Positions 15,296 to 24,176 of a DNA stretch of 25,564 nt are shown here, in pieces. The stretch covers positions 1 through 25,564 of the forward strand of contig CALLPZ010000418.1 in NCBI GenBank assembly GCA_938015405.1. Direction: 5' to 3'. Each line of letters begins with the position of its first letter. Position 1 is the first letter of the stretch. A program made the position numbers and the translations under genes. The notes beneath the pieces are model-generated. The model was not told the DNA's origin. It saw only the letters and a list, made by a program, of their open reading frames with translations, and did no database searches. Origin of the DNA: an uncultured Pseudanabaenaceae cyanobacterium. GTDB taxonomy: Bacteria; Cyanobacteriota; Cyanobacteriia; PCC-9006; JAAUQQ01.

Positions 15296-18200
15296 ATGCC
15301 TCGCCGCACTGACCTTCGCAAAATTATGTTGTTGGGCTCCGGGCCCATCATTATTGGCCAAGCCTGTGAGTTCGATTATTCCGGAACCCAAGCCTGTAAG
15401 GCATTGCGAGAGGAAGGCTATGAGGTCGTGTTGGTGAATTCCAATCCAGCCACGATCATGACTGATCCGGGCATGGCCGATCGCACCTATATCGAGCCCC
15501 TGACGCCCGAGCTCGTCGCTAAGATTGTAGAGAAGGAACGTCCCGATGCGATTCTTCCCACGATGGGGGGGCAAACGGCCCTGAACATGGCTGTTTCCCT
15601 GTCCAAGGAAGGCATCCTAGATCGCTTGGGGGTTGAGCTAATTGGCGCCAAGTTGCCAGCTATCGAGATGGCGGAGGATCGCTTGCTCTTTAAGGATGCC
15701 ATGGCCCGCATTGGGGTTCCTGTGTGTCCTTCTGGCATCGCGGAGACGATGGCAGAGGCTCAGGCGATCGCTAAGGACATCGGCAGCTTCCCGATGATCA
15801 TTCGCCCAGCCTTCACCATGGGGGGGACTGGCGGTGGTATTGCCTATAACCAGGAAGAATTTGACGCCATCTGCCAGTCAGGTTTGGATGCTAGCCCGGT
15901 TTCCCAGATTCTCGTAGAGCAGTCTTTGCTGGGCTGGAAAGAATACGAGCTTGAGGTGATGCGGGACCTGGCCGATAATGTGGTCATCATTTGCTCCATC
16001 GAAAACCTGGACCCCATGGGGATCCATACTGGAGACTCCATTACCGTTGCGCCAGCCCAGACCCTTACTGATAAGGAATACCAGCGTTTACGCGATGCGT
16101 CGCTGAAGATCATCCGCGAGATTGGCGTAGAAACCGGCGGCTCCAACATTCAATTCGCAGTCAATCCCGAGGATGGCAACTTCATTGTCATTGAGATGAA
16201 CCCTCGGGTTTCTCGTAGCTCGGCACTCGCTTCCAAAGCAACGGGCTTCCCCATTGCCAAGCTGGCAGCCAAGCTAGCTGTGGGCTATAGCCTGAACGAG
16301 CTAACGAATGATATTACGAAGGAAACTCCAGCCTCCTTCGAACCCACGATTGATTATGTCGTGACGAAGATTCCTCGCTTCGCTTTCGAGAAGTTTGCGG
16401 GAACCGAGCCTTTGCTTACGACCCAAATGAAGTCAGTGGGCGAAGCGATGGCCATTGGTCGTACCTTTCAGGAGTCTTTTCAAAAGGCCCTGCGCTCTTT
16501 GGAGACGGGACGAGCTGGCTGGGGCTGTGATAGCTCTGAAACCTTGCCTAGCTTGACTTCCATTCGCCCCAGTCTGCGTAAGCCTAACCCAGAACGGATT
16601 TTTACCATCCGCCAGGCGATGTTGCTGGGCATGAGCAACGAAGAGCTCTTTGAGTTAACGGCCATTGACCCTTGGTTCCTGGACAAGCTGAAGGATTTGA
16701 TTGAAGGGGAGAAATTCCTGAAGCGCAGTCAGTTAGGAGACTTGGATGCCAGCACCATGGCCCAGGTGAAGCAACGAGGCTTTAGCGATCGCCAAATCGC
16801 CTATGCCACTAAGAGCAGTGAGGCTGATGTTCGCACCCACCGTAAGCGATTGGGGGTGATTCCGACTTATAAGACGGTGGATACCTGCGCCGCAGAATTC
16901 GAAGCCTTTACGCCTTACTACTACTCCACCTACGAATCTGGCATTGCAGTCATCCAAGACGGTCAGGTCATCCCCCAGGCTGCGGAGTCAGAAGTTCTCG
17001 CTTCGGATAAGCCCAAAGTGGTGATCTTGGGCGGTGGTCCGAACCGCATTGGCCAGGGCATTGAGTTTGACTACTGCTGTTGCCATGCCTCCTTTGCTTT
17101 GCGGGCCGACGGTTACGAAACCATTATGGTGAACTCCAATCCGGAGACGGTTTCCACGGACTACGACACTAGCGATCGTCTCTACTTCGAGCCCCTGACC
17201 CAGGAAGATGTGCTCAACATCATCGAGGCGGAGAATCCCCAGGGGGTGATTATTCAGTTTGGTGGCCAAACGCCACTAAAGCTGGCTGTGCCGCTTCAGA
17301 CCTATCTCTCTGGCAATGAGTCCCAGGTGGATACGAAAATCTGGGGCACTTCCCCAGACTCCATCGATGCTGCTGAGGATCGAGAGCGCTTTGAGCAAAT
17401 GTTGCGCGAGTTGGAAATTACCCAGCCTGCCAATGGTTTGGCGCGTAGCTATGAAGAATCCTTGGCGATCGCCCAGCGCATTGGCTATCCCGTCGTGGTT
17501 CGTCCCAGCTACGTCTTAGGGGGCCGGGCCATGGAGATTGTCTTCTCCGATGCCGATCTAGAGCGCTACATGACCGAGGCAGTCCAGGTTGAGCCAGACC
17601 ACCCCATCCTGATTGACCGCTTCCTGGAAAATGCGGTGGAAGTGGACGTGGATGCCATTGCTGATGCAGGTGGGAACGTCGTCATCGGCGGCATTATGGA
17701 GCATATCGAGCAGGCCGGTATCCACTCCGGTGACTCCGCTTGCTCCATTCCCACCGTTTCCCTCTCCGATGCTGCTCTAGCCACTATTCGCGACTGGACC
17801 TTCAAATTGGCCAAGGCTCTTAAGGTCGTTGGCCTGATGAATATTCAGTTTGCAGCCAAAGGCGATGAAGTCTTTATCATTGAGGCCAACCCTCGGGCTT
17901 CTCGGACAGTGCCCTTCGTCTCAAAAGCCGTGGGTGTGCCGCTCGCCAAGATGGCTTCGCGGGTCATGGCAGGCAAGAGTCTCGCAGAGCTGGAATTTAC
18001 GACAGAAATCATTCCGCCCCATATGTCGGTGAAGGAAGCAGTGTTGCCCTTTGATCGCTTCCCTGGGACGGATACTATCCTGGGGCCTGAAATGCGCTCC
18101 ACGGGTGAAGTTATGGGAGTTGATGTTTCCTTTGGCCGTGCCTTTGCCAAGGCTGAATTGGCGGCTTCTCAGCCTTTGCCTGCGGATGGAACAGTGTTCG

Positions 18201-18586
18201 TTTCCATGAGCGATCGCGATAAGCCTGCCATTATTCCGGTGGTCAAGGAGCTCATTGACTTGGGCTTCAAAATTGTTGCGACAACGGGCACCTGTAAAAC
18301 CCTGGTTGATGCGGGTTTTGAAGTAGAGCGTATTCTCAAGGTCCATGAGGGTCGCCCCCATGTGATTGATGCCATCAAGAACGGCAGCATTCAGCTGATC
18401 ATCAATACTCCATCAGGAGAAGTTGCCAAGGAAGACGATCGCATTATCCGCCGGGCAGCTGTGTCCTATAAGGTCACGACCATTACGACGGTTGCTGGTG
18501 CAAGAGCGGCAGCGGCAGCGATGCGTGAATTGCAGCAGCAGCCCCTAGAAGTCAAAGCCTTGCAGGACTACCATGCTGCTTTGTAG
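15296..18586 (+). CDS. carB: Carbamoyl-phosphate synthase large subunit
   Basis: A 1096-residue carbamoyl-phosphate synthase large subunit, making carbamoyl phosphate from bicarbonate, glutamine-derived ammonia and two ATP, for arginine and pyrimidine synthesis. Both homologous halves are present. The first begins IMLLGSGPIIIGQACEFDYS, with an ATP-grasp domain at about 128-335 (FTMGGTGGG loop, FIVIEMNPRVSRSSAL). The oligomerisation region spans about 425-560. The second half starts near 570 (VVILGGGPNRIGQGIEFDYC), with its own FIIEANPRASRTVPFVSKA. The MGS-like allosteric domain covers about 960-1096. Length is slightly above E. coli CarB (1073). The small subunit carA is not in the window. 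It is divergent from the DUF3318-like gene. No arginine-responsive site is evident. Confidence 0.97.
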   Translation: MPRRTDLRKIMLLGSGPIIIGQACEFDYSGTQACKALREEGYEVVLVNSNPATIMTDPGMADRTYIEPLTPELVAKIVEKERPDAILPTMGGQTALNMAVSLSKEGILDRLGVELIGAKLPAIEMAEDRLLFKDAMARIGVPVCPSGIAETMAEAQAIAKDIGSFPMIIRPAFTMGGTGGGIAYNQEEFDAICQSGLDASPVSQILVEQSLLGWKEYELEVMRDLADNVVIICSIENLDPMGIHTGDSITVAPAQTLTDKEYQRLRDASLKIIREIGVETGGSNIQFAVNPEDGNFIVIEMNPRVSRSSALASKATGFPIAKLAAKLAVGYSLNELTNDITKETPASFEPTIDYVVTKIPRFAFEKFAGTEPLLTTQMKSVGEAMAIGRTFQESFQKALRSLETGRAGWGCDSSETLPSLTSIRPSLRKPNPERIFTIRQAMLLGMSNEELFELTAIDPWFLDKLKDLIEGEKFLKRSQLGDLDASTMAQVKQRGFSDRQIAYATKSSEADVRTHRKRLGVIPTYKTVDTCAAEFEAFTPYYYSTYESGIAVIQDGQVIPQAAESEVLASDKPKVVILGGGPNRIGQGIEFDYCCCHASFALRADGYETIMVNSNPETVSTDYDTSDRLYFEPLTQEDVLNIIEAENPQGVIIQFGGQTPLKLAVPLQTYLSGNESQVDTKIWGTSPDSIDAAEDRERFEQMLRELEITQPANGLARSYEESLAIAQRIGYPVVVRPSYVLGGRAMEIVFSDADLERYMTEAVQVEPDHPILIDRFLENAVEVDVDAIADAGGNVVIGGIMEHIEQAGIHSGDSACSIPTVSLSDAALATIRDWTFKLAKALKVVGLMNIQFAAKGDEVFIIEANPRASRTVPFVSKAVGVPLAKMASRVMAGKSLAELEFTTEIIPPHMSVKEAVLPFDRFPGTDTILGPEMRSTGEVMGVDVSFGRAFAKAELAASQPLPADGTVFVSMSDRDKPAIIPVVKELIDLGFKIVATTGTCKTLVDAGFEVERILKVHEGRPHVIDAIKNGSIQLIINTPSGEVAKEDDRIIRRAAVSYKVTTITTVAGARAAAAAMRELQQQPLEVKALQDYHAAL

Positions 18587-18738
18587 AGCGATGTCTTTTT
18601 TGAGCTGCAATAAGGCCCTTGTGGTTTGGATTTGATCCAACTCGTCCCCTCCATCTTTCTGAATCTGTCCAGGTTTAGATCTTGTCCAGGAATTAGGAGG
18701 GGATTGTTTTGACAAGGGCTTGAGTCGGTTCTGGGTCG

Positions 18739-19779
18739 CTATATTGCAGAGAATTCGGGCCTCGTTGGGGCCGGGCCTGAAATGCTCAGGCTCGCGACGC
18801 TCATGAATACTGGCATGGCTTTGCGCGATCGCCGGATGGAACCCGATTTTTTCGACAGTGCATGCGATTTTCTGGAGGACTGATGCAAGCCTGCTGGAGC
18901 AGCAGAGACCTGAGCTTCATTCCCCTGGGGCCGCTGGGCTTGGAGCGCCTCGTCAATTTTTTGAGGAAGCGCTTGGAGACCCTGCTGCCGCCAATAGTCA
19001 TTGCTTAGGCTGGCTAGAGTTTTTGCATGGCCCCGAGCAGCAGTCCAGTTTTGCTGTTCCAGGGCTTCCAAGGCCAACTTGTAAGTTTTGTCGCCTTGTT
19101 GCTTAACCTGTTGCCACAGGTTGAGTCGCCTTTGGGCTTCGTTTCCTAACGCAAGTTCCGTGGGAATTGCCCGAGCGAGGCGGGTTGCACTGTCCCACTC
19201 ACCCGCCTCAAATTCGAGGTCTGCCATGCTGAGGGCGACGACACTCCAATCTTTGAGGAGTCGCTGGGCAACGCTATGGACGGGGCTATCGCTAGGCCAG
19301 GCTTGTAATTGTGGGAGTGCACGGATGATTGCTTGAACTTCCCCAGATTCCAAGCCTTGGTGCAGGCATTGGAGCTGAGCTAAATCTGCTTGGAATTGTT
19401 GAGGCTGATTGCAGTGAGTTTCTGGGGGACTGGTGATCGCCTGGAGTGCTGCCAGGGAGACCCCTGTGGGCAAAGACAGGAGTAAGGCCCCCAGGGATAG
19501 GTATTGCCAATGGGGTTGACTCACGTCGATCTGCTGCCAGACCTCTTTGAGGTGATGGGCGATCGCCTCCGAAGCCCGCGTCAGTCTGAGCTGCTGAGAC
19601 TGTCTCCATTCCGATGAATGCTGCTGGATGGAGTCCCAACGATTAGAGAGAAGGGGCTGTTGGGGCGATATTGCGATTGTTTCTATGTCACCAGTTGTGT
19701 GAGAAAAGGGCTCGCAGGGAATTGAACTGTTCTCGGCAAGGGACTTCGTCGTGACTCCTGCATCAATGGGCTGATACAT
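18739..19779 (-). CDS. Membrane protein of unknown function, helical repeats
   Basis: A 346-residue protein I do not recognise. Residues 1-85 are polar and Gln-rich, with a helical stretch SEAIAHHLKEVWQQIDVSQP (about 85). One hydrophobic segment follows (YLSLGALLLSLPTGVSLAAL), so it is probably a single-pass membrane protein. After it come helical segments with spaced Trp and Ala (FEAGEWDSATRLARAIP; LEQQNWTAARGHAKTLASL), a TPR-like pattern. The last ~65 residues are basic and low-complexity (SRKSHALSKKSGSIRRSRKA). I chose ATG 19779 because AGGAG (19792-19788) lies eight bases before it; the frame reaches back to ATG 19821 without such a site. It is convergent with carB and divergent, across 767 bp, from the large NACHT-like gene. 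Confidence 0.7.
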   Translation of the reverse strand: MYQPIDAGVTTKSLAENSSIPCEPFSHTTGDIETIAISPQQPLLSNRWDSIQQHSSEWRQSQQLRLTRASEAIAHHLKEVWQQIDVSQPHWQYLSLGALLLSLPTGVSLAALQAITSPPETHCNQPQQFQADLAQLQCLHQGLESGEVQAIIRALPQLQAWPSDSPVHSVAQRLLKDWSVVALSMADLEFEAGEWDSATRLARAIPTELALGNEAQRRLNLWQQVKQQGDKTYKLALEALEQQNWTAARGHAKTLASLSNDYWRQQGLQALPQKIDEALQAQRPQGNEAQVSAAPAGLHQSSRKSHALSKKSGSIRRSRKAMPVFMSVASLSISGPAPTRPEFSAI

Positions 19780-20546
19780 AAGTAGATCTCCTGACATAGG
19801 GGCAGCGGGCATGGGGCTCATTCTGGCGGATTCTGGCTTTCATGGACTGGCACTGAAATAGAGTGCTAAGTCCATGAATAAAGGGGGAAAAGGCCATCGG
19901 TGGTCGTTCGAGGCTGGACCTTTTTGGCTTGCTTACCAGAATTGACTTTGCAGAAGATTCCCAGGACGGGTATGTAGGAAAAGCTTCATTTATTCCGGAG
20001 GATTGTCGGGATAAATGGTGAAGTTATTCACACCCCGTGATGCTCGATGCCTTTTCCCTCAGTGATTTTCCTGAGATGGCGTTTAGCAATTTCTCCCGAA
20101 TGCGGCATGTTCTCGGGGAAGGATATTGGAGTCTGAGGATGGCGATTGCATTTCCAGACTTTGATTTGTTCAGCAGCTTCTTTCGTTCGATGGGTCGTAA
20201 CACTCGCTTGGCTAGGTTTGTCCTTAGGCGAGGCTGAGGCCTGCTGTCCGGAGCTTGCTAGGAGGTCTGACAATGAGTCACCCCCCTAAGCTCTTCCGGT
20301 CTCGACGAGTCTTGTGCCCAATAAATTGGGTGAATTGTACTAAGCATCTCTAGAGGCTCGATTTACAGGTGTATTTCCAGTTCAGGGCATGGGACATGCG
20401 TTGGACTGAACACCCGTGAATGGGTCCCAGGGCTCAAGCTTCTGGGGATATTACTGGCAATCTTCCGATTCGGGAACGCTTCGTTCCCCCGGTCGGTCAA
20501 GGCGGTTATTGAGTCGCATTTACGTTCTTCATTTGCTTGCAAGACT
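19780..20546. other. Long divergent intergenic region
   Basis: About 770 bp between the divergent unknown membrane protein and the NACHT-like gene. It holds a perfect palindrome CCCAAT-AA-ATTGGG at 20317-20330 and a strong hairpin at 20472-20488 (separate entry). A 26-codon frame starts at ATG 20273 behind GGAGG (20261-20265); composition does not support it as a gene. No HIP1 octamer was seen in this stretch. Confidence 0.55.
20472..20488. repeat. Strong hairpin upstream of the NACHT-like gene
   Basis: GGGAACG (20472-20478) and CGTTCCC (20482-20488) around a CTT loop, about 60 bp before the ATG. It could lie in the 5' leader or be a transcription-factor dyad. Confidence 0.6.
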
Positions 20547-23500
20547 ATGGTTTTGAGTATTTACCATTGGCTCTCAACCTACGGTCAGGCTTTGGGCCTG
20601 ACGGGGGAAGTCGCCTCCCTTGAACCTGTAACTGTGGAGCTTGATGACTCAATGGGGGAGTTGCCCCTGGAGAAGCAAGACTTAGAGAGCACTCCACCGG
20701 ACATCGCGGCCAGAATGGCAAGGTCCCAGAATTTGGGACAGGAAACCTTTGAACAGGTGACGCTGATTCGAGGGATTGCGGCTCGCATTGCTCAGGAAAT
20801 GTCCCTCAGCAACTACAGCATTTTTGATGTGGCCATCCTGGCAGAGGTTCTAGAACTGCCCTTTGATCAGGCTTGGCCCGTGATGCGTCCCATGGCCTTG
20901 GTCGCTTCCCAGCTCTTGAGACAGTTGAGTCGCCGTCGCCCTCTCAAGCGCAGTGAGGGGACTTGGCTGAGCTTTCAAATTGCCTATTTGCGGGCGCTGG
21001 ACAGCCTTTTGCAGCAAGAGAGGGCGCTCCATCGTCCCTGGCTGACTGCTGCCCAAATTCCTCTCGCGAAAGCACTGACCCTGTCCCAGGAAGAAGCTTT
21101 AGAGAATGCCTCGTTGCGATCGCTGATTGAGACTTTGCGTCCCCAGCGGTTAACCGATACCCAGGCTGAGCAAGCCCTTACGGCTGGAGCCCAATCCCTG
21201 TTGGTGAAGCAGATCCGTCAGGTGATGGTGGCCTGGTTCTCATTTAATGGGGCAGAGGAGCGAGAGGCTGAGCTGTTGATTCAGCGTCTGGAGCATGGAT
21301 TGGCTGGGCATCTGTTGGCCGCGATCGCCGAAAATGCCACCCCCCTGGCTCAACTACAAAAGTTTGTGCGCCTGGGTTATCTGACGACCTGGAGCGATAC
21401 CCGTGAGCGGGACTATGAGTTACTCGAGGACGCCAACCCTAGCAACCTCACCATTGAACCCCAGCGGGAATTGTACCGGGCAAGATTGCTTCAGGAATTA
21501 AGTGAGCCTTTGCTGGGGCAGGTGTTTAGTCTTCAAGATTTATATGTTCCTCCAGTGGGAGAGTTGCTCGATGAAGGAAATAGCCGTGGGGGAGTCGCCC
21601 ACAGCGCTTCCCTCTCTCACGATCACGGGAGCACTGCAGGTGAGAATGCGCCGCCTTTAGAGGATGTGCTGGATTGGGCGATTGAGCAGCTCAGCCAAGC
21701 GGATCGCATTCCTGTGATCGAAGCCGACCCGGGGCAGGGCAAGAGCAGTTTCTGCCAGATGTTTGCAGTGCGTATTGCCCAGGAGTTGTACCCAACCTGG
21801 ATGCCCATTGTGATTTCTCTGCGAGGTCTGACCTTGGGAGCCACCTTGGAGGAGACCCTGGCCCCCGCGTTACCCAGTGGTTTGTTCACAGCCCAGGAAA
21901 GCTGGCTATCGGCTCAAAATCCTCCGGCCGTGCTGATTCTAGATGGCTTAGATGAATTGCCGCTGGGCCCCGATGGTGAGGGGCAGGTCTCCCAGTTTCT
22001 TTGGCAGCTCAATGCCTTTCAACGACGCTATCGCCATGAGGGCGGTAGCCCTCGCCATCGGATTTTCCTGACCAGTCAGCCTGAAACGGTGGAGATGTTG
22101 CTGCAGGCTCACCCAGAGCTCAATCTTGAGACAGGCTACCGACGGTTGAGGCTGATGCCTATGGACCAATCCGCGCTGCGCCAATGGTTCCGCCAGTGGG
22201 CTTCTTTGCAGACCAAGGCGATCGCCCAGTCCTATTTCAACTTCCTCAAAAATGGTGGGGCTTTTCGCAACAATAAGTCCCTTCAGGATGTACGCCTTAG
22301 CCTCGCTAATCCTGATGCGAATCCCATGATGGTGCTGGTCCATCAGCCCTTCACCTTGCTCCTGATGGCGGTGCTTCATCGCGATGGCTTCTTGGACGAT
22401 CGCGTGTTTTCGCTGTCGGCTCAGGCCCTGGATTTCGAGATTTTTGAGCGGTTGAACTTTTGGCTCATGGGGGCTGCAACTGATGCCTATCCCCAACCCG
22501 GCATGATTGCTGACCTGTCTCGCACAGGTCCAGCCCATGCCTGCCGAACGCCCGATGCGGTCGCGAACCTGCTAGCTGGCAGAGCCCCCCGTCACCTGCG
22601 CCAACAAATCCAAGCCCTGGCTTTTAAGCTCTATCAAAGTGGCCGAGGCCAGGTTGAGCTCAACCAGCTAGCGGACCTGCCCCAAGTTCAGCCCCTGCCT
22701 GATCTGTACTTCTTGCAGCGTCCTCTCGCTGAGGGCAATATAGCGGTGGTGTTTAAAAATCCAGCTCTGGGAGATTACAACTGTGCTGAAGCGATCGCAG
22801 CACAGCTGCAAACTGTAACTCGGCGAGAACAAACTGTTTACGGTGAGAACTTTGTTCTATCCAGCGAGGGGGATGTGGCCCGTCATCTTTATGGCTTACT
22901 GGGCCATGGTTTGCTCTCGCCTCGCTTAATTCGGTTCATCGCCGAACGCCTTTTGAGAGAAGCTCGGCGGGAGCCCGCAGGGGTCTCGTTGCTGAAGCTC
23001 CGCGATCGCCTCTACGACTTTTATCGCTATTACTGCCGAGGCCGCTGGCTCGATGAAGGCTTACCCCAGGAAGCCCATCGCTCGCTCTCTGTTCTCAATA
23101 ATCCTTACAGTTTACTTCAGGTGGATGCAGCGGTGGGTGTGAATGTCTTTGCCCTACTCTGCGTTATTGCTCGAGAAGCCCAGCAGCCTTTTTGGCCCTG
23201 CGGCAATCCCATGAGCCGGGTGGAATATAACCCAAATCGGCTATTGCAATTTATTGGTCGCACCGCTGTCTTATCTCCCCTCGCTTTTTGGCTTTATAAC
23301 CGTCAGCATCTGTCTGGACTGCACCTGAGTGCTGCTCGACTCAGTAACCTGATGTTGTCAGATGCGCAGCTGGCTGGAGTTCAATGCCAGTCTACGTCCC
23401 TCGTTGGGATCAATTTAGAGAATGCCAATTTGCGGGGCGCTAATCTGACCGGGAGTGACCTTACCCGTGCGAACCTCCAAGGTGCTGATCTTCAAGGTGC

Positions 23501-24176
23501 AAATCTGAATGGAGCAGATTTACGCTGGGCGAACCTTACGGGGGCAAATCTTACAGGGGCTAGCCTTGTTAATACCTGCTTAGCCCATGCCCACTTGGAC
23601 TCTGGAGGAACTGCCTTAGCCCAGGATGGGGGAGCATTCTTCTCTGTTACGGAGTACCAGGTTCTCCAACAATTGGTTCAACAAGAGGAGCCCCTGGGGA
23701 TTGCAGCCACAACCAATCCTAAATTGTTTTATGCCGATGAGACCCTGGCAGCATCTCTTTCACGGTCTTCTTCTAAGACGACGGCGACTGAGCAGCCACT
23801 CCCCGGGAGTCAGGCAGAGCTAGATACCGCAACTGAGGGCTTGGCTGGCGATTCGAAAGATACTGCTCCTCTGGACACACCCTCCTTGTTGGAGGGAGCA
23901 ACGGAGTATGCCATTGCTGAGGCGATTCATTCGATCACGCCTCAACCCAGCAGCATGGGCAGCGATGAGCTGGATGCATCACCTCGTTCTGTGGTACCTG
24001 TTCGCGCCAAGGATACGCTTAATCAGTTACGCGAGACAGCCACTCATAGTCAAATACCTGCCGATCACTTTGGCCGTGCAACCCCATCTTCAGAATCAGA
24101 CAGCGATTACGGTGAAGTGTTGCCAGATGGAGAGGGGGGGCCTTCCTACGCGATCGATGAGACGTTGGCCTTGTAA
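20547..24176 (+). CDS. NACHT/STAND-like NTPase with pentapeptide repeats
   Basis: A 1209-residue multidomain protein. Residues 1-340 are helical and match no domain I know. A NACHT-like NTPase follows at about 375-540. Its Walker A is IEADPGQGKSS (K399) with Ala393 where the first Gly is expected, and its Walker B is VLILDGLDELP (D466, D469, E470). Sensor 1 is FLTSQPE, with Gln511 where NACHT proteins usually have Arg. A helical region (about 540-915) follows, then pentapeptide repeats A(N/D)L-x-G at about 921-1018. The last ~190 residues are acidic and Ser/Thr-rich, probably disordered. STAND NTPases oligomerise on ligand sensing, and several bacterial NACHT proteins defend against phage; that role here is inference. 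No ribosome-binding site precedes ATG 20547, and no other defence gene is adjacent. Confidence 0.85.
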   Translation: MVLSIYHWLSTYGQALGLTGEVASLEPVTVELDDSMGELPLEKQDLESTPPDIAARMARSQNLGQETFEQVTLIRGIAARIAQEMSLSNYSIFDVAILAEVLELPFDQAWPVMRPMALVASQLLRQLSRRRPLKRSEGTWLSFQIAYLRALDSLLQQERALHRPWLTAAQIPLAKALTLSQEEALENASLRSLIETLRPQRLTDTQAEQALTAGAQSLLVKQIRQVMVAWFSFNGAEEREAELLIQRLEHGLAGHLLAAIAENATPLAQLQKFVRLGYLTTWSDTRERDYELLEDANPSNLTIEPQRELYRARLLQELSEPLLGQVFSLQDLYVPPVGELLDEGNSRGGVAHSASLSHDHGSTAGENAPPLEDVLDWAIEQLSQADRIPVIEADPGQGKSSFCQMFAVRIAQELYPTWMPIVISLRGLTLGATLEETLAPALPSGLFTAQESWLSAQNPPAVLILDGLDELPLGPDGEGQVSQFLWQLNAFQRRYRHEGGSPRHRIFLTSQPETVEMLLQAHPELNLETGYRRLRLMPMDQSALRQWFRQWASLQTKAIAQSYFNFLKNGGAFRNNKSLQDVRLSLANPDANPMMVLVHQPFTLLLMAVLHRDGFLDDRVFSLSAQALDFEIFERLNFWLMGAATDAYPQPGMIADLSRTGPAHACRTPDAVANLLAGRAPRHLRQQIQALAFKLYQSGRGQVELNQLADLPQVQPLPDLYFLQRPLAEGNIAVVFKNPALGDYNCAEAIAAQLQTVTRREQTVYGENFVLSSEGDVARHLYGLLGHGLLSPRLIRFIAERLLREARREPAGVSLLKLRDRLYDFYRYYCRGRWLDEGLPQEAHRSLSVLNNPYSLLQVDAAVGVNVFALLCVIAREAQQPFWPCGNPMSRVEYNPNRLLQFIGRTAVLSPLAFWLYNRQHLSGLHLSAARLSNLMLSDAQLAGVQCQSTSLVGINLENANLRGANLTGSDLTRANLQGADLQGANLNGADLRWANLTGANLTGASLVNTCLAHAHLDSGGTALAQDGGAFFSVTEYQVLQQLVQQEEPLGIAATTNPKLFYADETLAASLSRSSSKTTATEQPLPGSQAELDTATEGLAGDSKDTAPLDTPSLLEGATEYAIAEAIHSITPQPSSMGSDELDASPRSVVPVRAKDTLNQLRETATHSQIPADHFGRATPSSESDSDYGEVLPDGEGGPSYAIDETLAL

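Noticed and set aside
20037..20237. 66-codon open frame on the plus strand upstream of the NACHT-like gene
   Set aside because: No ribosome-binding site and no recognisable pattern; an overlapping frame of similar length exists on the other strand.
20273..20353. 26-codon frame with a good GGAGG site
   Set aside because: Too short and basic/random in composition (MSHPPKLFRSRRVL...); the GGAGG could occur by chance. Mentioned in the intergenic entry only.
23409..23570. Short tandem DNA repeats of about 15 bp
   Set aside because: They encode the pentapeptide repeats of the NACHT-like protein and vary at third positions, so they are not a CRISPR array or satellite.
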